A DNA stretch of 7,359 nt from Gammaproteobacteria bacterium (GTDB lineage Bacteria; Pseudomonadota; Gammaproteobacteria; GRL18). Shown in pieces: positions 1-5,267 of this stretch. Positions within the stretch are counted from its first letter, which is position 1; every line of letters starts with the position of its first letter. The translations under genes and the position numbers were made by a program. Below the pieces are notes generated by a model, which was not told where the DNA came from, made no database searches, and saw nothing but the letters and a program-made list of their open reading frames with translations. The stretch covers positions 1 through 7,359 of the forward strand of contig WTAX01000159.1 of the NCBI GenBank assembly GCA_013139395.1, written 5' to 3'.

Positions 1-433
1 ATTGCATATCAGCCAGTAACTGGCAGGGATGATACATATCAGTCAGGGCATTAATGACAGGCACTGAAGAATATTGGGTAAATGTTTCCAGCTTCTCATG
101 CTCAAAGGTGCGGATCATAATAATGTCCACCATTTTTGATAAGACCCGGGCACTGTCTTCAATCGGTTCACCACGACCTAACTGGGTATCTCTGGGAGAA
201 AGAAATAATGCGCCGCCGCCAAACTGCAGCATCCCGGTTTCGAATGAAACGCGAGTGCGGGTAGATGATTTTTCAAAAATCATTCCCAGCATACGGTTTT
301 TTAAGGGTTCGTAAATATCGCCATCTTTCTGCATTTGTTTCAGTACAATGGAACGATCGGTCATTTTTTTCAGTTCATCACTGGAAAAATCCATTAAAGT
401 CAAAAAGTGGCGTAATTTGTTTTCAGTTGTCAT
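1..433 (-). CDS. argF: Ornithine carbamoyltransferase, N-terminal part (cut by window edge)
   Basis: The enzyme joins carbamoyl phosphate and ornithine to give citrulline, in the cytoplasmic arginine pathway. The first 144 residues can be read without a stop. They contain the carbamoyl-phosphate binding motif STRTR at residues 57-61, in the context [13 protein letters not shown], and HPCQLLADM at about 135-143, which is diagnostic of the transcarbamoylase family. The conserved opening [14 protein letters not shown] places the start correctly at ATG 433-431. An AGGAG Shine-Dalgarno sequence lies about 10 nt upstream (444-448). The gene is downstream of argD on the same strand, with 57 bp between, and I see no terminator in the gap, so co-transcription is likely. 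The C-terminal ornithine-binding domain lies outside the window. Anabolic (ArgF) and catabolic (ArcB) forms cannot be told apart by motif, but the argD neighbour favours the anabolic one. Confidence 0.96.
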   Translation of the reverse strand, partial: MTTENKLRHFLTLMDFSSDELKKMTDRSIVLKQMQKDGDIYEPLKNRMLGMIFEKSSTRTRVSFETGMLQFGGGALFLSPRDTQLGRGEPIEDSARVLSKMVDIIMIRTFEHEKLETFTQYSSVPVINALTDMYHPCQLLADMQ

Positions 434-443
434 TAGTTAGTTT

Positions 444-458
444 CTCCTGCGCAGCAGG
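444..458 (-). promoter_or_regulatory. Small hairpin overlapping the argF ribosome binding site
   Basis: A perfect 5-bp inverted repeat (CCTGC at 446-450, GCAGG at 454-458, 3-nt loop) includes part of the argF Shine-Dalgarno sequence AGGAG (complement of 444-448). If it forms in the mRNA it would partly hide the ribosome binding site. The stem is short, so a chance occurrence is possible. Confidence 0.3.
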
Positions 459-466
459 TTTCTTTA

Positions 467-488
467 GTTATAAAAGGTGTTATAAAAG
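467..488. repeat. Tandem 10-bp direct repeat in the argD-argF gap
   Basis: GTTATAAAAG occurs at 467-476 and again at 479-488, giving a 12-bp period. On the minus (transcribed) strand the two copies read CTTTTATAAC, and each contains a TATAAC that resembles a -10 element. No good -35 element sits at the right distance, so an internal argF promoter is not established. Confidence 0.45.
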
Positions 489-490
489 AG

Positions 491-1675
491 TTAAGAATTT
501 GTGTGTTCTATAATTAATTCACTCACAATGGCTATTATCTCGTCTGCCTGAGCATCTGTGGTGATCAATGCCGGCAATAAACGAACCACACTATCAGCGG
601 TGACATTAATCAATAATTTTTTATCAAGCGCTTTTTTAACCAGTTCAGTACAGGGGCGATCAAGCTCAATACCAATCATTAAGCCTTTGCCTCTGATATC
701 GAGGATTTTTCCCTGCTCAATTAATGTTGCCAGAGCGGTTTTAAAACCCTGTTGGAAATAGCTGCCCAGCTCTGCTGCACGCTGCTCCAGATTTTCTTCC
801 TCAAGGGTGTGAATCGTAGCCAGTGCTGCGGCACAGGCCAGAGGATTCCCCCCGAATGTTGAACCATGAGTGCCGGGGATCAGAATCTCGGCCGCAATGC
901 CTTTGGCCAGGCAGGCACCAATAGGAAAGCCATTGCCCAGGCCTTTTGCTAAAGTCATAACATCTGGAATAATATCGCTATGCTGGCTGGCAAACCATTT
1001 TCCGGTTCTGCAGATACCCGTTTGTATTTCATCGAGTATCATCAGATAGTTATTTTCATCACAAAAAACACGTATTTCTTTTAAATAGCTGTCTGGCGGT
1101 GTTGCTAAGCCGCCTTCACCCTGAATGGGTTCAACCATGATGGCAACGATATTGGCATTGTTATTAGCCACCTGTCTGATGGCGTCCATATCATTGTAAT
1201 CAACATGAATAAAACCGGGTACTAAGGGTTCAAAGCCTGCCTGAACTTTAGCATTACCTGTTGCTGACAGTGTTGATAGCGTTCTGCCATGAAAACTTTT
1301 GTTCGCGACGATAATCGTTGGCAGATCAATGTCCTTGGTATGGCCATAGCGCCGGGCAATTTTAATGGCTGCTTCATTGGCTTCAGCACCCGAATTACTG
1401 AAAAATACCCGATCCATAGCGGATAATTCGCATAACTTATCAGCTAAAGCTTCCTGATTAGGAATACCATAAAGATTAGAGGTATGCATCAATGTGCTTG
1501 CTTGCTCACTGATTGCTTTTGCCACTGCCGGATGGCTATGACCCAGACCGCAAACAGCAATACCCATGAGCGCATCCAGATAGCGCTGACCTTGTTCATC
1601 ATAGAGGTAACAACCGTCGCCCTTGACAAAACTGACCGGTAAGCGGCCATAGGTATTCATAATATGATCAGACAT
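491..1675 (-). CDS. argD: Acetylornithine aminotransferase (class III, PLP-dependent)
   Basis: It transfers an amino group from glutamate to N-acetylglutamate semialdehyde to form N-acetylornithine, the fourth step of arginine synthesis. Related enzymes often also act on succinyldiaminopimelate for lysine. The 394-residue length is normal for the family. Visible landmarks are SGAEANEAAIK (95-105, cofactor phosphate region), FHGRT (128-132), LDEIQTG with Asp215 for the pyridine nitrogen, Lys244 in LAKGLGNG as the expected Schiff-base lysine, and GSTFGGNPLACAAA (271-284). The start ATG (1675-1673) gives the usual ArgD opening, with a conserved YGRLPVSFVKGDG segment, and has a modest AGGGAT ribosome site about 10 nt upstream. 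argF follows on the same strand. The leader carries an unusual promoter plus terminator pair (see 1755-1784 and 1799-1827). Other class III aminotransferases such as AstC are possible, but the argF neighbour supports argD. Confidence 0.95.
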   Translation of the reverse strand: MSDHIMNTYGRLPVSFVKGDGCYLYDEQGQRYLDALMGIAVCGLGHSHPAVAKAISEQASTLMHTSNLYGIPNQEALADKLCELSAMDRVFFSNSGAEANEAAIKIARRYGHTKDIDLPTIIVANKSFHGRTLSTLSATGNAKVQAGFEPLVPGFIHVDYNDMDAIRQVANNNANIVAIMVEPIQGEGGLATPPDSYLKEIRVFCDENNYLMILDEIQTGICRTGKWFASQHSDIIPDVMTLAKGLGNGFPIGACLAKGIAAEILIPGTHGSTFGGNPLACAAALATIHTLEEENLEQRAAELGSYFQQGFKTALATLIEQGKILDIRGKGLMIGIELDRPCTELVKKALDKKLLINVTADSVVRLLPALITTDAQADEIIAIVSELIIEHTNS

Positions 1676-1754
1676 TGAAATAATCCCTAAATTTCACCTA
1701 AAAAAGCTTATTTGCTATAAAATAACTTCACTCATCACTTAACATAAGTGACTA

Positions 1755-1784
1755 AAACAAAAAAGCAGTCGCTGAGACTGCTTT
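1755..1784 (-). terminator. Rho-independent terminator in the argD leader
   Basis: A perfect 9-bp stem (AAAGCAGTC at 1762-1770, GACTGCTTT at 1776-1784) with a 5-nt loop is followed, on the minus strand, by a T-rich tract TTTTTTGTTTT (1764-1754, overlapping the stem base). On the plus strand no T tract follows, so it is oriented for minus-strand transcripts. No gene ends here in that direction: the divergent Nudix gene begins at 1840, so the only candidate transcript is the argD leader. It therefore looks like an attenuator or a 5' hairpin. Confidence 0.75.
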
Positions 1785-1798
1785 GATGTAAACCGACC

Positions 1799-1827
1799 AT
1801 TATATTAATTTTATTGTGTAATATCAA
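1799..1827 (-). promoter_or_regulatory. Sigma-70 promoter reading toward argD
   Basis: On the minus strand, TTGATA (1827-1822, one mismatch to TTGACA) and a perfect TATAAT (1804-1799) are separated by exactly 17 bp. The expected transcription start is near 1792, about 117 nt before the argD start codon and only about 8 nt before the terminator hairpin. No convincing ArgR box pair was recognised by eye. Confidence 0.65.
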
Positions 1828-1839
1828 TACCATTACAAG

Positions 1840-2793
1840 GTGCTGATAAAAAAGCCGATTGAAATTGTTAAAGCAATGGAAACCAGAATGTTGAGCGTAG
1901 AAAAAAGAAACAAAGCCTATTGGGATTGGATAAATGAATGTAATCAATACAATCCAGATGATTATATCCCCTTTTTTATCGACACATCAGTGTTGGGTTA
2001 TATACACGTAGAGAACGCATATCTTTTTAAATCACAGGGTTTTGAGAAAGAGAATGCTATTTTTTCATTTTCACAATTTCAGGGTCAGGAGGCTATTACG
2101 TTTCATGAAACAATTAATGATTTTAACAGCCGAACTCAGGCAGCCAATGAGGCAGCACAAAGCTGGTATCAATCCGGTGTGATTTCTTCCTGGGTTGATG
2201 AGCAATATGATGTCAGCACCGGCTTTAATAAAGCATCATTCTTCACCATTGAACGTGCAGCTTCTTCCTTATTAGGTATAAAAAAATATGGTATACATTT
2301 AAATGCCTGGGTCGAAAATCAGGGAAAAATGTATCTATGGGTAGCTAAACGTGCAATGGATAAGCACACATTCCCGGGAAAGCTGGATCACCTTGTTGCC
2401 GGCGGTCATGGTACTGGTTATTGTATTGAAGAAACCATGATTAAAGAATGTGCAGAAGAAGCGAATATTCCAGAACATATTGCGCAGCTATCCAAACCGG
2501 TTTCTATGGTGTCTTATGTGATGGATAACAAGCAAAAGTTACAGCAGGATAATTTGTTTGTCTATGACTTACAATTAGAGCCTGATTTTGTGCCGGAAAA
2601 TACCGATGGTGAAGCTGAAGAGTTTTATCTCTGGCCGATTGAAAAAGTATTAGACTGTGTCGCCGCCACCCGGGATTATAAAATCAATTGTAATTTAGTG
2701 ATTATTGATTTTGCCATCCGCCATGGTTTTTTAAAACCGGATGAGCCTTACTATAGTGAAATTTGTTCTGGCTTACATCATTCAGAGCTGTAG
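1840..2793 (+). CDS. Nudix hydrolase, DUF4743/Tnr3-like family
   Basis: The protein has an N-terminal DUF4743-like region (about 25-145, opening AYWDWINECN) followed by a Nudix domain (about 150-295). The Nudix box is recognisable as AGGHGTGY followed by KECAEEANI (202-210). The metal-binding glutamates are E203, E206 and E207. The usual REUxEE arginine is lysine, and the upstream conserved acidic residue is Tyr194. YLWVAKRAMDKHTFPGKLDH (165-184) is typical of this subfamily. Related Tnr3-type enzymes are reported to remove damaged (oxidised) thiamine diphosphate forms, so a cytoplasmic housecleaning role is plausible but inferred. The start is uncertain: GTG at 1840 has no clear ribosome site. 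ATG at 1876 or 1888 would also keep both domains, and 1888 has a weak GGAA about 7 nt upstream. It is transcribed divergently from argD. Confidence 0.88.
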   Translation: MLIKKPIEIVKAMETRMLSVEKRNKAYWDWINECNQYNPDDYIPFFIDTSVLGYIHVENAYLFKSQGFEKENAIFSFSQFQGQEAITFHETINDFNSRTQAANEAAQSWYQSGVISSWVDEQYDVSTGFNKASFFTIERAASSLLGIKKYGIHLNAWVENQGKMYLWVAKRAMDKHTFPGKLDHLVAGGHGTGYCIEETMIKECAEEANIPEHIAQLSKPVSMVSYVMDNKQKLQQDNLFVYDLQLEPDFVPENTDGEAEEFYLWPIEKVLDCVAATRDYKINCNLVIIDFAIRHGFLKPDEPYYSEICSGLHHSEL

Positions 2794-2810
2794 GTGTTTT
2801 TTTAGAGCAT

Positions 2811-2855
2811 AACGAAACCCTGTGCTATTATTGAGTGTTATCAGTGAGTTTCGTT
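2811..2855. other. Inverted repeat between convergent genes
   Basis: AACGAAAC (2811-2818) and GTTTCGTT (2848-2855) form a perfect 8-bp inverted repeat around a 29-nt loop, in the 87-bp gap between the convergent Nudix and PEP-CTERM genes. Position suggests a transcription end signal, but neither strand has a T tract directly after the stem, so it is not a standard intrinsic terminator. Confidence 0.35.
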
Positions 2856-2880
2856 TAACAGGATGTGTTGATAGGCTTTT

Positions 2881-3552
2881 TTAAACTCGCTTTCTTCTTC
2901 TGCCTGAAAGACTAAAAGCAATTAAGCCTAATCCTAACAGCACGATACTATGAGGTTCAGGGATCTGATTAGTATCCGGGTTCTTACCACTGCTATTGCT
3001 GTAAATTAACTCAAGCACAACATCGTTGTAATCTTTATCCCCGCCGTTATATAAATCTTCAAAGCCAACAAAATAACGATTAGGATTATTATTGTCATAC
3101 CATGTGACCATATGATCAAACGTATCTCCATTTTGCCCTGGATTCGAGGTGAAAAGATTATGTTGTGGTGTTAAAATTGCAAGAAGGTAATCACTGTAAA
3201 GTATATTTAAAATGTCAATGCTTTCGTTGTTGTTAATAGAGTCTTCAATTACACCAGCAGCGATTAGCCCTATAAAGTCAGTGCCGTCAGTTTTTGTAAT
3301 GCCAAATATATTATTAAAGCCAGCTTGTTTACCAATCACCCTAATGCTGGTTAATCTACCCTGTGCTGTTCCCCAGATAATATCATTGTTGTCGTCAATT
3401 CTTGTATAACTTGTTGAACCAGCATAGTTATCCAAAATGGACTCAATGCTTTTTTCATTGCCAGGAGCTGCATATATCGTAGTAGCCTGAGCATTGGTTA
3501 AAATGATAAATTGAAAAAGAAACAGGGTTAGAATAATTGTTTTGTTAAGCAT
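2881..3552 (-). CDS. PEP-CTERM sorted surface protein with DUF4114-like motif
   Basis: The protein has both ends expected of an exosortase substrate. The N-terminal signal peptide (1-23, cleavage near NAQA) and the C-terminal tripartite tail are clear. The tail consists of the PEP motif at 198-200 (IPEPHS), a hydrophobic span VLLGLGLIAFSL (204-215) and a basic end GRRRKRV. Such proteins are exported, processed at the tail by EpsH/XrtA-type exosortase and become part of the surface or extracellular matrix. GFEDLYNGGDKDYNDVVLEL (163-182) matches the acidic DUF4114 signature, which probably binds calcium. No catalytic motif is visible, so the exact role is unknown. The start ATG (3552-3550) has an excellent Shine-Dalgarno AAGGAGGT (complement of 3559-3566). 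A sigma-54-type promoter lies 39 bp upstream. No exosortase gene is in the window. Confidence 0.9.
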   Translation of the reverse strand: MLNKTIILTLFLFQFIILTNAQATTIYAAPGNEKSIESILDNYAGSTSYTRIDDNNDIIWGTAQGRLTSIRVIGKQAGFNNIFGITKTDGTDFIGLIAAGVIEDSINNNESIDILNILYSDYLLAILTPQHNLFTSNPGQNGDTFDHMVTWYDNNNPNRYFVGFEDLYNGGDKDYNDVVLELIYSNSSGKNPDTNQIPEPHSIVLLGLGLIAFSLSGRRRKRV

Positions 3553-3590
3553 ATTGTTACCTCCTTTTAGCTATTTGTTCTATTTAGCTT

Positions 3591-3606
3591 AGCAAGCACC
3601 ATGCCA
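3591..3606 (-). promoter_or_regulatory. Sigma-54 (RpoN) -24/-12 promoter of the PEP-CTERM gene
   Basis: The minus strand reads TGGCATGGTGCTTGCT. This matches the RpoN consensus TGGCACGNNNNTTGCW at all fixed positions but one (C to T), with correct spacing of the invariant GG and GC. A start near 3580 would give a leader of about 28 nt that contains the strong ribosome site. RpoN control with the PrsK/PrsR two-component pair is known for PEP-CTERM genes in several bacteria, so an activator site upstream is expected. Confidence 0.8.
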
Positions 3607-3670
3607 GTTTACTGTTTGCATTTAAAAGCAACAGGTTATAAATTTTGAAATAAGTTGCAATGATAATACT

Positions 3671-3707
3671 GTTTAAAAAACTGACACTATTGTTTGTTTC
3701 TAGTGTC
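3671..3707. promoter_or_regulatory. Putative activator site upstream of the sigma-54 promoter
   Basis: GACACTA (3683-3689) and TAGTGTC (3701-3707) form a perfect 7-bp inverted repeat with an 11-nt spacer, centred about 90-100 bp upstream of the -24/-12 element. This is a usual distance for an enhancer-binding protein. TGACACTA-like words recur at 3828-3835 (TGACAGTA) and 3896-3903 (TGACACTT). Binding by a PrsR-type regulator is inference. Confidence 0.4.
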
Positions 3708-3772
3708 GCATTTTGTTTTCTTTTGATGTTCTGTGGCCGGATTTTGTGTTTCGAGGGGTCTGAACGTGTTTC

Positions 3773-3820
3773 CTGTAAATGTTACAGAAAATTTACAGCA
3801 AATTAGTGTAAGAAGTGTAA
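3773..3820. promoter_or_regulatory. Cluster of TGTAA/TTACA half-sites
   Basis: A palindrome CTGTAA-ATG-TTACAG (3773-3787) is followed by TTTACAG (3792-3798) and two direct GTGTAA words spaced 9 bp apart (3806-3811, 3815-3820). Five half-sites in under 50 bp suggest a multi-site regulator binding region that could serve either of the two divergent genes. The regulator is unknown. Confidence 0.4.
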
Positions 3821-3894
3821 AAAATCCTGACAGTATCTGTTTTTTTCTTATTAGCATCATATTGCCAGAAACATCATGTATTTTTTGAATTATA

Positions 3895-3922
3895 TTGACA
3901 CTTTATAGTAAAGGCCTAAAAA
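3895..3922 (+). promoter_or_regulatory. Candidate sigma-70 promoter of the amidohydrolase gene
   Basis: A perfect TTGACA (3895-3900) is followed after 16 bp by TAAAAA (3917-3922), a 4-of-6 match to the -10 consensus. The weak -10 lies within a perfect hairpin sequence (GGCCTA 3913-3918, loop AAAA, TAGGCC 3923-3928). The start would be near 3929, giving a leader of about 68 nt. Confidence 0.4.
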
Positions 3923-3952
3923 TAGGCCATTACACTTAGTTAACACAGGATA

Positions 3953-3985
3953 AGCTAGAGTAAGAAAACAACAGTAACTCTAGCT
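3953..3985 (+). promoter_or_regulatory. Leader hairpin just before the amidohydrolase start codon
   Basis: AGCTAGAGT (3953-3961) and ACTCTAGCT (3977-3985) form a perfect 9-bp stem around a 15-nt A-rich loop, ending 11 nt before the ATG at 3997. The start codon lacks a good Shine-Dalgarno sequence, so the structure may influence translation or mRNA stability. It could also be a DNA operator. Confidence 0.5.
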
Positions 3986-3996
3986 AATGGTTCAAT

Positions 3997-5067
3997 ATGA
4001 AAAAAATTATATTTTTATTATTAGTTATTTTCTTAACTGGTTTTATGTATCGGCGTGACAACCCAATGGGTACGTTAAATCCCGGTGTCGGGAAAAATAT
4101 TGTGGATGTGCATGTTCATGTGGCTGGTCTAGGCTATGGTGATAGTGGTTGTTTTGTCAGTGAGCAAATGCGTAATAATATTCGTTTCCCCTTTTATTTA
4201 TGGGCAATGGGAGTCACTGAAGAGGAGTTGATGAAACACGGTGATCAAATTCTCTTTAAGAAACTCAGTAATCAAATTGCCCAATCTGAAACAATCAAAC
4301 AATCAGTGATTCTGGCGCTGGATGGTTATGTTGATCTTGATGGTCAATTAAATCGTACAGAAACACAACTGTTTATACCCAATGATTATGTGGCTAAGCA
4401 AACTGCGTTGTATGACAATCTGCTGTTTGGTGCAAGCGTCAATCCAAATCGAAAAGATGCTTTGCAGCGTTTGCAAAAAGTGAAAGAACAGGGCGCTCTA
4501 TTGATTAAATGGATCCCGTCAATTATGAATATTGATCCATCTAACCCGGATTATATCCCGTTTTACAAAATGATGGCGAAGCTGAATATTCCGTTATTGA
4601 CACATACTGGAATGGAAAAATCATTTGCCAATGCCCGTGATGAATTAGCGGATCCCAACCGTTTAAAACTACCATTAGAACACGGTGTGACGGTGATTGC
4701 TGCTCATATTGCAACCACAGGAAAAAGTGAGGGTGAAGATAATTTTACCCGAATATTACCCATGATCCGCAACTACCCGAATCTTTATGTTGATGTCTCC
4801 AGTCTGACACAAATTAATAAGCTTAATTATCTGAGCAGGGCCTTGAAGGAAGAAGGCTTAACTAAAAAAATGATTTATGGTACAGATTGGCCATTGCAAT
4901 TTTTTCCATTAATATCACCCTGGTATCATATTAACCATATTAGTTTTAAAGATGCTTATACTATTGGCGGTATAAAAAATCAATGGGATAGGGATGTGGC
5001 ATTAAAAACAGCGTTTGGCCTGCCTAAAGACGTTTTTTTGAGAACTGAAATACTGTTAAATAAATAA
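3997..5067 (+). CDS. Exported amidohydrolase-2 family metal-dependent hydrolase
   Basis: The 356-residue protein has the TIM-barrel amidohydrolase-2 layout. The metal motif is DVHVH at 37-41, with further conserved residues Lys171 (LLIKWIPS), His203 (LLTHTG), His237 (IAAHIATTG) and Asp297 (YGTDWP). This set fits a mono- or binuclear metal hydrolase or decarboxylase; the substrate is unknown. Unlike most family members it starts with MKK and a hydrophobic run (4-17) before YRRDN. This predicts a Sec signal peptide or an uncleaved membrane anchor with the barrel in the periplasm; there is no lipobox cysteine. The ATG at 3997 has only a poor ribosome site and follows a 9-bp hairpin. It lies divergent to the PEP-CTERM gene and 200 bp before a multiheme cytochrome gene on the same strand. 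A shared pathway is suggested only by position. Confidence 0.85.
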   Translation: MKKIIFLLLVIFLTGFMYRRDNPMGTLNPGVGKNIVDVHVHVAGLGYGDSGCFVSEQMRNNIRFPFYLWAMGVTEEELMKHGDQILFKKLSNQIAQSETIKQSVILALDGYVDLDGQLNRTETQLFIPNDYVAKQTALYDNLLFGASVNPNRKDALQRLQKVKEQGALLIKWIPSIMNIDPSNPDYIPFYKMMAKLNIPLLTHTGMEKSFANARDELADPNRLKLPLEHGVTVIAAHIATTGKSEGEDNFTRILPMIRNYPNLYVDVSSLTQINKLNYLSRALKEEGLTKKMIYGTDWPLQFFPLISPWYHINHISFKDAYTIGGIKNQWDRDVALKTAFGLPKDVFLRTEILLNK

Positions 5068-5093
5068 GGATAACAATGTTCTGTGAGCTTTAA

Positions 5094-5123
5094 TTGTGTG
5101 ATATTATGTAGAGTATCACACAA
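5094..5123. promoter_or_regulatory. 10-bp inverted repeat upstream of the multiheme cytochrome gene
   Basis: TTGTGTGATA (5094-5103) and TATCACACAA (5114-5123) form a perfect 10-bp inverted repeat with a 10-nt centre. A third half-site TTTCACACAA lies at 5138-5147, 24 bp after the second. No T tract follows, so operator function for the 5268 gene is as likely as a transcription end for the amidohydrolase gene. The 14-bp gap between TGTGA and TCACA does not fit the 6-bp CRP spacing. Confidence 0.5.
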
Positions 5124-5267
5124 ATAGTATGACGTTATTTCACACAATAAAACTGCTGAATGACTTGTAAACGGTTGAATTAGTGCACACTATATTTCTT
5201 GTTTTTGTCATTTTTTAACTCCTGATTCAACTCAAAAGTCGCAGTAGTATTTTCGGAGTAGCATATA

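Larger units (their letters stand above)
3671..3847 (+). repeat. Imperfect 30-nt direct repeat, two copies
   Basis: The blocks 3671-3700 and 3815-3847 align at 27 of 30 positions when a 2-nt and a 1-nt insertion in the second copy are allowed. The shared core is GTnTAAAAAA, CTGACAnTAT and TGTTTnTTTC. The copies start 144 bp apart in the same orientation, both in the divergent regulatory region. Part of the match is A/T-rich and could inflate the similarity. Confidence 0.5.

Noticed and set aside
1735..1947. 70-codon minus-strand frame over the argD/Nudix divergent region
   Set aside because: It overlaps the promoter, the terminator and the Nudix coding start, has no ribosome site or recognisable domain, and is explained as a chance frame.
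2811..2855. Bidirectional intrinsic terminator between the convergent genes
   Set aside because: The stem has only 8 bp, the loop is 29 nt and no T tract follows directly on either strand. It is kept only as an inverted repeat.
3855..3871. A second sigma-54-like element on the minus strand (TGGCA ... TGCT)
   Set aside because: The gap between GG and GC is one base short and the TTGC part is broken. The promoter at 3591-3606 is far better.
5097..5120. CRP binding site (TGTGA ... TCACA)
   Set aside because: The half-sites are separated by 14 bp instead of 6, so it does not fit the CRP site.
5165..5196. Sigma-70 promoter TTGTAA ... TATATT for the multiheme cytochrome
   Set aside because: The spacer is 20 bp and the -35 is weak; the evidence is too thin to list as a feature.
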